21,450 bases of DNA from JAWLBR01 sp041687495. Its GTDB lineage: Bacteria > Bacillota > Limnochordia > DTU087 > JAAYGB01. The DNA is taken from contig JAWLBR010000050.1 of assembly GCA_041687495.1 (NCBI GenBank), positions 1 through 21,450 of the forward strand, written 5' to 3'. Below, one piece after another: positions 1 to 7,998 of this stretch (positions are counted from its first letter, which is position 1; the number at the start of each line of letters is the position of its first letter). The position numbers and the translations under genes are program-made. The notes beneath the pieces are model-generated. The model was given only the letters and a program-made list of their open reading frames with translations. It did no database searches and was not told the origin of the DNA.

Positions 1-2057
1 CCACACTCAGGACACTCTTTGTCTGGCAGGTCTGGCCCCACAGAATAGGAACCATAATCAAAGAACTCAGAGAACTGGCACTGCGGGCACACGTAATGGG
101 GAGGCATCGGGTTAACCTCAGTAATTCTGCACATTGTAGCCACGAAAGAGGAACCCACCGAACCCCGAGAGCCGACAAGATATCCGTCGCTCAGCGACTT
201 ATTCACCAGCTTATGGGCTATGTAGTAGAGAACGGAAAACCCGTTACCGACGATAGAAGTTAGTTCCTTATCCAATCTTTTTTGGACAATCTCAGGCAGG
301 TTCTCTCCATACAGCAGCTTTGCTCCTTCATAAGCCATCTTGGTTACCTGCTCCTCGGCGCCATCCAGCACCGGAGCATGCAGTCCATCGGGAACCGGTT
401 GCATCTCCTCGATCTCGGCACAAATCTGGCTGGGCGCGCCAATCACAACCTGTTTTGCACCTTCCTCGCCAAGGTACGAGAACTCCTCCAGCATCTCTTC
501 AGTGGTACGCAGATATAGTTGAGCCTGGTTCTCGGCATCTTCAAACCCTTGGCCCGCCAGCAATATGCGACGATAAACCTCATCGTGGGGCTCCAGAAAG
601 TGCACATCACCGGTTGCCACCACTGGCTTGCCCATTTCTTGTCCCAGCCGCACCAGTTTCTCATTCATTCGAATGAGGTCTTCTTGAGTCTCCACCGCTG
701 TTCCCACCAAAAATCTATTGTTACACAGCGGTTGAATCTCGAGATAATCATAAAAATCTGCGACTCGGCGCAGTTCTCCATCGTCTGCATTCATCAAGAG
801 AGCTTGATACAGCTCGCCGGCTTCACACGCAGACCCTATGATCAATCCTTCTCTGTGGGCCAGAATCTCGTGTCGGGGCAACTTTGGACGGCGATGGAAG
901 TAGCGCATGTGAGCCAGAGAAACTAGTTTGTAAAGATTTTTCAGTCCGACATAATTCTTTGCTAGAATCACGATGTGATACGACCGAGATTTCGGATCAT
1001 CGCCATCGATGAGATAGCCTTCCAAACCGTAGATGATCTTGATTCCGTGCTTTTTGCCGGCGGCCCAGGCATCGGGATACGCCTGTAGGACTCCATGGTC
1101 GGTAATCGCGATAGCCGGGTGCCCCCACCTGGCAGCTGTGGCAACGGCATCCTTCACATCAATAGTCGCGTCCATCGCACTCATCTTGGTGTGCAAATGC
1201 AGCTCCACCCGCTTCTCCTCGGCTGCGTCCTGCCGCACGGGCCTTTCTACCTCAACAATATCGTCAGCTAACACGGTGAGTTCCTGCGTGTACCGATCGT
1301 GCTGAACCGACCCCCTGACCTTAAGCCACATCCCCGCCTGTAAAGCACTGGCCAAAGCCGCGTCTTCACTGAACACCTTAACGGAAATAGAGTCGGTATA
1401 GTCTGACACGATAAAAGAAATAATATAACGCCCAGCTCGGGTCTCCCGAACATCAACTTTGAAGACTTCTCCCTGCACAACCATTCGCCGTTCCTCATCT
1501 TCGATGGAGGATATGGGCACCGCGGCATCGGCGATTCCCCGTCCAAGAAGGCCAGATCCACTCCTACCCCTCTTGCTTGTCCCACTGAACCGACTACCGC
1601 TCGGCTCGGCCCCGGTCCCACTGCGCAAATCGTTGGCCCTACTGAGCACCAAGCTCATGTAGTTCTCTTCATCCACGGCAAAGTAATCATTTTCGGCCTC
1701 AGCTGTGAGAGAGCCCGCTGCTGGGGGCTGCGGGGCGGTAGCTGTTGAACTGCCGTTAAGCTGAAAGATCACCTCAACCTCACCGCAGATACAACTGTCA
1801 GCACCCTGTTTTTCGCTAACCGAGCGGATTTGATCTCTCAACCAGCCAGCTAAGGCCGACTTGGAAGCATCTGCCAATTGACCCGGTCCAGACAGATACA
1901 CCCGGAACGTCTGAGTCCGGGTGCACACCTCCACCTTCTTCACCGCAATCTGCGCCAAGTCGGAAGGTAAGCCTTTTGAACCGGCCCTTTGCATGGCCAG
2001 AGCTCCCACCGTACTTCGCTCGGACGAAGGCTCGATCCTATATACTGCCATGTCCAT
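1..2057 (-). CDS. polC: DNA polymerase III alpha subunit, PolC type, 5' part; lacks the exonuclease insert
   Basis: Replicative polymerase of low-GC Gram-positives, cut by the window edge after 685 codons. Start ATG at 2057 follows AGGAG; an in-frame ATG at 2051 is also possible. Residues 1-180 are a short, divergent N-terminal region ending in a Gly/Ser/Arg-rich linker (about 150-170). An OB-fold begins near EDEERRMVVQG and runs to about 275. The PHP domain follows, with HLHT at 287-290, TDHG at 319-322, GLE at 344-346, YH at 360-361, SAC at 409-411 and GDVH at 483-486. The start of the polymerase core (GYLVGSRGSVGSS) and a zinc-type CPQC...CPEC follow. In typical PolC about 190 residues of DEDD exonuclease sit between the GLE and YH motifs; here only 14 residues separate E346 from H361. 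The frame is continuous, so this is not a frameshift. The N-terminal region is also shorter than in B. subtilis. Palm catalytic residues lie outside the window. Identity is certain; the proofreading consequence is inference. Confidence 0.97.
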   Translation of the reverse strand, partial: MDMAVYRIEPSSERSTVGALAMQRAGSKGLPSDLAQIAVKKVEVCTRTQTFRVYLSGPGQLADASKSALAGWLRDQIRSVSEKQGADSCICGEVEVIFQLNGSSTATAPQPPAAGSLTAEAENDYFAVDEENYMSLVLSRANDLRSGTGAEPSGSRFSGTSKRGRSGSGLLGRGIADAAVPISSIEDEERRMVVQGEVFKVDVRETRAGRYIISFIVSDYTDSISVKVFSEDAALASALQAGMWLKVRGSVQHDRYTQELTVLADDIVEVERPVRQDAAEEKRVELHLHTKMSAMDATIDVKDAVATAARWGHPAIAITDHGVLQAYPDAWAAGKKHGIKIIYGLEGYLIDGDDPKSRSYHIVILAKNYVGLKNLYKLVSLAHMRYFHRRPKLPRHEILAHREGLIIGSACEAGELYQALLMNADDGELRRVADFYDYLEIQPLCNNRFLVGTAVETQEDLIRMNEKLVRLGQEMGKPVVATGDVHFLEPHDEVYRRILLAGQGFEDAENQAQLYLRTTEEMLEEFSYLGEEGAKQVVIGAPSQICAEIEEMQPVPDGLHAPVLDGAEEQVTKMAYEGAKLLYGENLPEIVQKRLDKELTSIVGNGFSVLYYIAHKLVNKSLSDGYLVGSRGSVGSSFVATMCRITEVNPMPPHYVCPQCQFSEFFDYGSYSVGPDLPDKECPEC

Positions 2058-2115
2058 CAAACTCCTATAACCCAGAAAATACCCAATCTCCCCAGAGGAT
2101 GACGCCATCAAGTCA

Positions 2116-2745
2116 CTAGAAGAGAAAAGAACGTAGAATTTCCCAATACATTCGGGCTCTGTGAGCCACTCCCCTAACCAACCCACGCTTTTCCTCTTTC
2201 ATTACTTGGCTAACATCGGGAAGAGCAACCTTTTTCTCCACCATTTTGTGCCGCTCAACATACCGAGAGATGGCCACTTCGACCCCGTATCCTGCGTTTT
2301 CTAGATTGCCCACATTGTCGATAATCCGGCGAACCATCGCCCGCTGACCCGACAGGAATGGGGTAATCCTCTGGGCCAGATCCGTGGCCCAACGACCTTC
2401 GGTGAAGACCCCGACGGTCATATGAGATTCACCCTGAAGTACCGGCCGAACTAGGTTTGAAACGTGTTGTGGAGTCAGGCCAACCAGATCGGCATCGATA
2501 AATACCAAAACATCGGCATCGGTACTGCGTGCCCCATACACCATGGCGCAACCTTTCCCCCGATTCTCCGCAAGATCGAGGACCCTTACTCCACCAACAG
2601 AAGACGCGACTTGAGAGGTCCGATCCTCAGATCCATCATTAACCACCAGCACCTCGTCAACCTCTGGAACACGTACAAGTACCTTAAGAACTTGGTCTAT
2701 AGTCTTTTCCTCTTCATAAGCCGGTACAATAGCCGCTACCCTCAT
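2116..2745 (-). CDS. GT2-family (GT-A fold) glycosyltransferase
   Basis: A 209-residue protein with the N-terminal half of a GT-A fold: an opening beta strand (VAAIVPAYEEEKTI), the nucleotide-sugar motif VVNDGS at residues 34-39 and a metal-binding DAD at 84-86 in VLVFIDADLVG. No membrane segment or sugar-specific domain is visible. It resembles small soluble glycosyltransferases related to dolichyl-phosphate or glucosyl-phosphoglycerate transferases, but donor and acceptor cannot be read from the sequence. The ATG start is preceded by a GGAAGGGAAGAG stretch. It lies 23 bases after proS and 58 before polC, so it is probably cotranscribed with both. It is an addition to the usual proS-polC neighbourhood. 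Confidence 0.88.
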   Translation of the reverse strand: MRVAAIVPAYEEEKTIDQVLKVLVRVPEVDEVLVVNDGSEDRTSQVASSVGGVRVLDLAENRGKGCAMVYGARSTDADVLVFIDADLVGLTPQHVSNLVRPVLQGESHMTVGVFTEGRWATDLAQRITPFLSGQRAMVRRIIDNVGNLENAGYGVEVAISRYVERHKMVEKKVALPDVSQVMKEEKRGLVRGVAHRARMYWEILRSFLF

Positions 2746-2768
2746 GGTGTCTCTTCCCTTCCAAAAAG

Positions 2769-4514
2769 CTACCGCAAAATGGACTGGATTCTTCCAACCA
2801 CAGTATTCACATCGACGATCTCGGCTTCATCTTCCCAACGAAGTTTGAGCTCCACCTGCCCTTGGCCGATCCGTTTACCCACCACGACCCGTATAGGGAT
2901 TCCAATCAAATCTGCATCCTTGAACTTCACTCCAGGACGTTCATCCCGATCGTCTAGGATCACTTCTATGCCAAGATCCTCCACGGCCCTATATAGATCC
3001 TCTGCAGCCTGTCGCTGCTGCTGATCCTTGTAGTTGACCGGAACCACGATGACATGATACGGAGCTATGCTAATTGGCCAGATGATCCCGTTCTTATCGT
3101 GGTGCTGTTCGATCACTGCAGCAGCGGTTCGACTCACGCCAATTCCATAGCAGCCCATCACCAAGGGATGCTCCTGTCCTGCTTCGTCCAGGAAAGTAGC
3201 ATTCATAGCCTGACTGTATTTCTTACCTAGTTTAAAGACATGCCCAACCTCAATCCCAGATGCCACGCTAAGAGGCGCCTTACACTTCGGGCACGGATCG
3301 TCGGCCCCTACCATGCGAACATCAACGACGGTATCTGGGGCAAAATCTCTACCTGGCTCTACTCCCCGGTAGTGCTGATCTGCAGAGTTGGCACCGCACA
3401 CAGCTCCGTGCAGCTCCATTACCTCTAGATCCGCAATGATCGGTACCCCGTCGGCCAACCCAATTGGCCCAGCAAATCCAACCGGTGCTTTCGTGACTTG
3501 AGCAATTAGTTCCTCATTGGCCAGTTCCACCTCAAGCACACCTAGGGCCCTGGCCAGCTTAACTTCATTAATCTCATGGTCTCCCCTGACCACAGCAGCC
3601 ACAACTTGGCTGCCTGCTTTGTAGATTAGTGTCTTCATCAGCCTATGCGGTGGTATATTCAGAAACGCTGACACTTCTTCAATGGTCCTTTGTCCAGGGG
3701 TGTCTACCAACTTCAATTCCTCATTGGTCTCCTGAGCCAAGCCGCTGGGCTCGAAGGTGCACACCGCCTTCTCTACGTTGGCAGCATAGCCACATACATC
3801 ACAATATGCAATCTCGGCCTCTCCAACCGCGTCGGTAATGACCATGAATTCATGGGTATCACTGCCACCGATGGCTCCAGCGTCGGCTTCCACCACCTTG
3901 GTGTTGAGACCACACCGTTCAAAGATACGGACGTAGGCCTGGTAAACCAGATCGTAACTGTGGTCTAGTCCAGTTTGATCCCGATCAAAGGAGTATGCAT
4001 CCTTCATGATGAACTCCCGCCCGCGGATTAGGCCAAAGCGAGGCCGAATCTCATCTCTGTATTTATTCTGTATCTGATACATCATCACAGGGAGTTGGCG
4101 ATAGGAGTTGATCTCAGACCGAACTAGATCGGTTATTACCTCTTCGTGGGTAGGTCCTAAAGCGAACTCACGGGAATGCCGATCCTTGAGCTTCATCATC
4201 TCGTCACCGTAGTCTACCCAACGCCCCGTCTCATGCCACAGCTCCGCCGGCTGGACAACGGGCATCATCACCTCTTGACCGCCGATGCGCTCCATTTCCT
4301 CGCGGACAATCTGCATGATCTTCCTTACCGTTCGATATCCCAGCGGCAGATATGTGTAGATGCCGGCAGACAACTTGCGCAGCAGTCCTGCCCGCAGCAT
4401 CAACCGATGGCTGGCGATCTCCGCCTCAGCAGGATTCTCCCGCAGAGTTGGTGCATATACTTGACTCATTTTCATCGTTTCGGCCCAAACGGATTCAGCC
4501 GCTTGGGTCGCCAC
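2769..4514 (-). CDS. proS: Prolyl-tRNA synthetase, bacterial type with editing (INS) domain
   Basis: Charges tRNA-Pro with proline in the cytoplasm. The 581-residue length and layout fit the bacterial ProRS type. Class II motif 1 region is near residues 55-66 and motif 2 is YRDEIRPRFGLIRGREF (about 152-168). An inserted YbaK-like editing domain spans about 235-405 and includes RLMKT (K294) and DQHYRG (H381). Motif 3 is MGCYGIGVSR (453-462), and an anticodon-binding domain closes the protein. Two Cys pairs, C238/C241 and C408/C411, flank the editing domain and could bind zinc. Start GTG at 4514 has GGGGGAG nine bases upstream; an ATG at 4475 lacks a visible ribosome binding site but would give the usual N-terminus (MKMSQVYAPTL). 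It follows ispG by 102 bases with no clear signal in the gap. Confidence 0.97.
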   Translation of the reverse strand: MATQAAESVWAETMKMSQVYAPTLRENPAEAEIASHRLMLRAGLLRKLSAGIYTYLPLGYRTVRKIMQIVREEMERIGGQEVMMPVVQPAELWHETGRWVDYGDEMMKLKDRHSREFALGPTHEEVITDLVRSEINSYRQLPVMMYQIQNKYRDEIRPRFGLIRGREFIMKDAYSFDRDQTGLDHSYDLVYQAYVRIFERCGLNTKVVEADAGAIGGSDTHEFMVITDAVGEAEIAYCDVCGYAANVEKAVCTFEPSGLAQETNEELKLVDTPGQRTIEEVSAFLNIPPHRLMKTLIYKAGSQVVAAVVRGDHEINEVKLARALGVLEVELANEELIAQVTKAPVGFAGPIGLADGVPIIADLEVMELHGAVCGANSADQHYRGVEPGRDFAPDTVVDVRMVGADDPCPKCKAPLSVASGIEVGHVFKLGKKYSQAMNATFLDEAGQEHPLVMGCYGIGVSRTAAAVIEQHHDKNGIIWPISIAPYHVIVVPVNYKDQQQRQAAEDLYRAVEDLGIEVILDDRDERPGVKFKDADLIGIPIRVVVGKRIGQGQVELKLRWEDEAEIVDVNTVVGRIQSILR

Positions 4515-4616
4515 CCCCTTTTTCTCCCCCCGCTAGCTCGTCCACCTTCACACTATGCTCCCAGGTAGATAGTCTTCAGCCGGGTACAACCGATGATAAT
4601 CTTCCGTATGCCTTGC

Positions 4617-5687
4617 TTAGTTACCTGCCTTGGCCGCAGCAATTTGCTCTACTTCAGCCACCAATGTTTCGACTAGTTCCTTCTCCGGCACCTTTCGCAC
4701 GACGCTACCTCGCCGAAACAAAAGAGCTGCTCCCTTCCCACCGGCTATTCCGACATCAGCCTCTTGAGCCTCTCCCGGACCGTTCACCGCACAGCCCATG
4801 ACAGCAACCTTAATGGGTACCGCAAGATGACCGATGCGCGCTTGGACAGCATCGGCTACTTGGGCAAGGTCAATTTGACACCGTCCGCACGTCGGACACG
4901 ATATGATCTCCACAAAATTCCGCCGCAATTCCAACGACTGCAGGATCTGCCGCGCCAAGGTTATCTCCTGCACGGGATCTCCAGTCAGGGATACTCTCAG
5001 AGTATCACCTATTCCCTCCGCCAGAATGGCGCCAATCCCCACGGCAGACTTGACCGTCCCCGATTCAGCCGTCCCAGCCTCAGTCACTCCAACGTGCAGC
5101 GGGTAAGGACCCTGAGCTGCCATCAACCGATACGCTTGAATCGTCAGCGGTACACTAGACGCCTTAAGGGACACAACGATGTTGTGGAAGTCCAACTCCT
5201 CCAAAATCCGAATATGACGCCAAGCTGATTCCACCATAGCTGCCGGCGTACGTCCCATCTGCTCGAGAATATCCTTCGGCAGAGAACCACTGTTGACACC
5301 GATCCGGATAGGGACTCCCCGCTCAGCGGCCTTTGCTACCACCGCCTCAACTCGGTCTCTAGCGCCGATATTACCCGGATTGATCCGCAACTTGTGAACC
5401 CCAGCTTCCAGTGCTGCCAATGCCAGGCGGTAATCAAAGTGAATGTCGGCCACCACCGGAATTGGAGAATCACGAACGATGTCTCGCAGACCTTGAGCTG
5501 CTTGCTCATGGGGGACTGCTACTCGGACGATGTCACAACCAGCCTGGGCTAGAGCCTGCACCTGGGCAACAGTAGCAGACACGTCTTCGGTTTTGGTATT
5601 AGTCATAGACTGAATCGACACCGGCGCCCCGCCACCAATCTGAACATCCTTCACGCTTACTTGCCGAGTCTGATGTCTTAACCACAT
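4617..5687 (-). CDS. ispG: 4-hydroxy-3-methylbut-2-enyl diphosphate synthase (IspG/GcpE)
   Basis: Penultimate enzyme of the MEP isoprenoid pathway, reductively converting methylerythritol cyclodiphosphate to HMBPP with a [4Fe-4S] cluster. The 356 residues fit the two-domain bacterial form: a TIM-barrel N-terminal part (SIQSMTNT, ADIHFDY, LRINPGN) and a C-terminal cluster domain. Expected cluster ligands are C264 and C267 (SCPTC), C299 (MGCAVNGPGEA) and E306. Start ATG at 5687 has AGAAGGGG eight bases upstream. It lies 72 bases after rseP in the same direction, with a hairpin in the gap. Sharing an operon with dxr and uppS ties it to supply of the undecaprenyl lipid carrier. Confidence 0.98.
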   Translation of the reverse strand: MWLRHQTRQVSVKDVQIGGGAPVSIQSMTNTKTEDVSATVAQVQALAQAGCDIVRVAVPHEQAAQGLRDIVRDSPIPVVADIHFDYRLALAALEAGVHKLRINPGNIGARDRVEAVVAKAAERGVPIRIGVNSGSLPKDILEQMGRTPAAMVESAWRHIRILEELDFHNIVVSLKASSVPLTIQAYRLMAAQGPYPLHVGVTEAGTAESGTVKSAVGIGAILAEGIGDTLRVSLTGDPVQEITLARQILQSLELRRNFVEIISCPTCGRCQIDLAQVADAVQARIGHLAVPIKVAVMGCAVNGPGEAQEADVGIAGGKGAALLFRRGSVVRKVPEKELVETLVAEVEQIAAAKAGN

Positions 5688-5726
5688 AAGAAAAACCCCT
5701 TCTGAGATAAGTGCAGTAAACAGACA

Positions 5727-5752
5727 ATCGGGCCAGAAACAGCAGGCCCGAT
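5727..5752 (-). terminator. Hairpin between rseP and ispG, weak terminator or attenuator candidate
   Basis: Perfect 8-bp inverted repeat ATCGGGCC / GGCCCGAT with a 10-base loop, starting 7 bases after the rseP stop codon. On the transcribed strand it is followed by TGTCTGTTTAC, which is T-rich but not a clean T run. It may be a weak terminator, a processing site or an RNA-stability element within the operon. Confidence 0.45.
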
Positions 5753-5759
5753 GACGATA

Positions 5760-6812
5760 CTAAAAAGGAATAACGTCCTTTAGCGGCGGGAACAGCCTGA
5801 TCAGATCCTTCATGGTGGCGAACAGGGCTAACCCAACCAACAACACAAGCCCAATCAGCTGCGCCACACCCTTGTGCTCTGGGGCCACCGGTTTGCCCCT
5901 TAGTGCTTCTAAGAAAAACAAGCTGATCCAGCCTCCATCAAGGACAGGAATCGGTAGCAGGTTAAAAAGCCCCAAGTTAACACTAAGCACCGCAGTGATA
6001 AACAGCAAGTAGGCGCTTCCCCGCTCCGCCGACTGACCCACCACCTGAACAATACCAATGGGTCCGGAGAGCTCTGCCTCTGTCCTGCCTGTCACCATGC
6101 CCACCAGAGCAATCACCAGATCCCGTGTTATCTCCCAAGTGCGAACTGTCCCGATTCGCAGTGCCTCCAGAATTCCCAGTCTCGGCTTTTCCAAGAGCGA
6201 AACACCCAGGCGAACAACCCCTGTCTCTTCATCACGGGATGGAACCGCCCGCACCACCTGATTACTTCCGTTCCGCTGAATCACCAGCTCAAGGGGTGTT
6301 CCTTCCTTTTCTCTGACTATCCTATTTAGCTCACTAACCGTTCGGACAGCCTCCCCGTCGGCTTGCAGGATCACATCGCCAACGGCCAAGCCAGACTGTT
6401 CCGCCGGTGAGTTCGGCGCCACGTATTGGACCGTCGGCGGCAACACAACGAAGGCAAAGTACCAGGTCAGAAGCACTGCTGCCAATGCAAAGTTCATCAA
6501 TGGTCCGGCGGCGATGATCGCCACCCGCTGCCAAAGGGGCTTGTTGGCAAAACTGCGGGAATCGTCGTCGCTTACCCGATCGGACTCGTCCTCTGGTTGA
6601 TCCATACCAGCCACCTTGGTGAATCCCCCTAAAGGCAGCAGGCGAAGCGAATACAGCGTCTCACCCAACCGACGTTTCCAAATAGCTGGACCCATGCCCA
6701 GCGCAAACTCGTGAACCCTGACACCTACCGCCTTGGCCACCGCAAAGTGACCCAACTCGTGAAAGAAGACCAAAGGTCCAAGCACCAAGATAAAGGTCAG
6801 GATTAAGCTCAT
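5760..6812 (-). CDS. rseP: RIP metalloprotease RseP (site-2 protease family)
   Basis: Intramembrane zinc metalloprotease that cleaves membrane-bound regulators or remnant signal peptides. From the chosen ATG the protein has 350 residues. The first membrane segment carries the catalytic HELGH at 18-22. A second segment (WQRVAIIAAGPLMNFALAAVLL) is followed by a PDZ domain at about 115-200 (SPAEQSGLAVGDVILQADG). Two more membrane segments close the protein, with the second active-site motif NLLPIPVLDGG. The start at 6812 overlaps the dxr stop (ATGA) and has AAAGGATGG nine bases upstream; an in-frame ATG at 6821 has that sequence too close. The overlap suggests translational coupling to dxr. The substrate cannot be inferred here. 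Confidence 0.96.
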   Translation of the reverse strand: MSLILTFILVLGPLVFFHELGHFAVAKAVGVRVHEFALGMGPAIWKRRLGETLYSLRLLPLGGFTKVAGMDQPEDESDRVSDDDSRSFANKPLWQRVAIIAAGPLMNFALAAVLLTWYFAFVVLPPTVQYVAPNSPAEQSGLAVGDVILQADGEAVRTVSELNRIVREKEGTPLELVIQRNGSNQVVRAVPSRDEETGVVRLGVSLLEKPRLGILEALRIGTVRTWEITRDLVIALVGMVTGRTEAELSGPIGIVQVVGQSAERGSAYLLFITAVLSVNLGLFNLLPIPVLDGGWISLFFLEALRGKPVAPEHKGVAQLIGLVLLVGLALFATMKDLIRLFPPLKDVIPF

Positions 6813-7960
6813 TGACACCATCCTTTGACTATGTCCTCACCACGGCAGCGGGCCCACTGGTCAATTGTCAGCACATCCTCGATGGACGCCAGCGGCATTG
6901 GGGTGTGTGCCTCAATCACCGACTCAACCACCCGAGCAATGTCAGTAAACCCAATCGCCCCGGCCAGGAAAGCCTGCACAGCCACCTCGTTGGCGGCATT
7001 TAGCACCGCAGGAACGCTTTCGCCAGCGGCAATGGCTTGGTATGCCAACTCCAGACAGGGGAATCGCTCCAGATCCGGAGAAATAAACTCTAGACTGCCG
7101 GAGCTGAAAACATCCAAAGGGCTGGCCGGGCTAGGTACTCTCGTCGGGTATGTCAGCGCGTACTGAATCGGGATCCGCATGTCAGTTGGTCCCAAATGGG
7201 CAATGATCGAGCCATCACAGAATTCAACCATAGAGTGCACGATGCTTTGGGGATGAACTACCACCTGAATCTCCTCAGGCGAGACCCCAAACAGTCTCAC
7301 AGCCTCAATTACCTCAAGTCCCTTATTCATCATAGTAGCAGAATCAATGGTAATCTTGCCGCCCATCTGCCAAGTGGGATGCTTGAGCGCCATCTGGGGC
7401 GTGACTGACTTCATCTCGTCCCAAGACATATTGCGGAAGGGCCCACCGGAAGCGGTGAGGTAGATCTTATTCAACTCCTCCTGGCGTTCTCCCCGCAGGC
7501 ACTGAAAAATCGCGCTGTGTTCGCTATCCACTGGAAAAATGCGCACTCCGTGCTTTTGGGCTTGCGCCATCACCAGTGGACCTGCCGCCACTAGAGTCTC
7601 CTTGTTAGACAGCGCAACGTCCTTTCCAGCTGCAATAGCCGCTACGGTGGGTCCAATTCCAGAAGCGCCAACCACAGCAACGGCCACCATATCGCAATCC
7701 ACGGCCTGAGCTAACTGCTCGACGCCTGATTGACCCACCAGCACATCCAACTCAGGATGTTGAACTGCTAGCTCCTCAGCCTTTGCCATATCCGCTACCG
7801 CCACAGTCCGAACCGAATGCTCCCGTGCCTGCTTCAGCAGCAGCTGCGTGTTGGTGCCGGCAGCCAGGCCAGTTATCTGCCAATCGGGCAGATGAGCCAC
7901 CACATCAAGGGTCTGCCGGCCAATTGAGCCGGTTGATCCCAATACAACTAGTTTCCGCAA
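6809..7960 (-). CDS. dxr: 1-deoxy-D-xylulose 5-phosphate reductoisomerase
   Basis: Converts DXP to 2-C-methyl-D-erythritol 4-phosphate with NADPH, the first committed step of the MEP pathway; this is the fosmidomycin target. The 383 residues contain the NADPH motif GSTGSIG (8-14), VALSNKE (115-121), metal ligands D145 and E147 in PVDSEHSAI, SGGPF (171-175), H194 in KHPTWQMG and E216 in MNKGLEVIEA. Full length and intact. The start codon is TTG at 7960 with GGAG nine bases upstream; no better start is present, because the Rossmann strand begins at residue 4. It lies 38 bases after the AI-2E-family gene and overlaps rseP by four bases. Confidence 0.98.
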   Translation of the reverse strand: MRKLVVLGSTGSIGRQTLDVVAHLPDWQITGLAAGTNTQLLLKQAREHSVRTVAVADMAKAEELAVQHPELDVLVGQSGVEQLAQAVDCDMVAVAVVGASGIGPTVAAIAAGKDVALSNKETLVAAGPLVMAQAQKHGVRIFPVDSEHSAIFQCLRGERQEELNKIYLTASGGPFRNMSWDEMKSVTPQMALKHPTWQMGGKITIDSATMMNKGLEVIEAVRLFGVSPEEIQVVVHPQSIVHSMVEFCDGSIIAHLGPTDMRIPIQYALTYPTRVPSPASPLDVFSSGSLEFISPDLERFPCLELAYQAIAAGESVPAVLNAANEVAVQAFLAGAIGFTDIARVVESVIEAHTPMPLASIEDVLTIDQWARCRGEDIVKGWCQ

Positions 7961-7998
7961 AACTTACCACTCCATTCAGGGCAAAAGGCCCGTCAACT

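Noticed and set aside
960..1080. Possibility that the missing PolC exonuclease reflects a frameshift or a nearby broken copy
   Set aside because: The frame is continuous from 2057 to the window edge, motifs on both sides are intact, and no exonuclease-like sequence was seen in other frames around the junction.
2464..3024. 186-codon plus-strand open frame across the glycosyltransferase and proS ends
   Set aside because: It spans two genes read on the other strand and shows no domain or ribosome binding site evidence.
4515..4616. T-box or promoter before proS
   Set aside because: I looked for a T-box-type conserved sequence, a terminator stem and -35/-10 pairs in the 102-base gap and found only weak matches.
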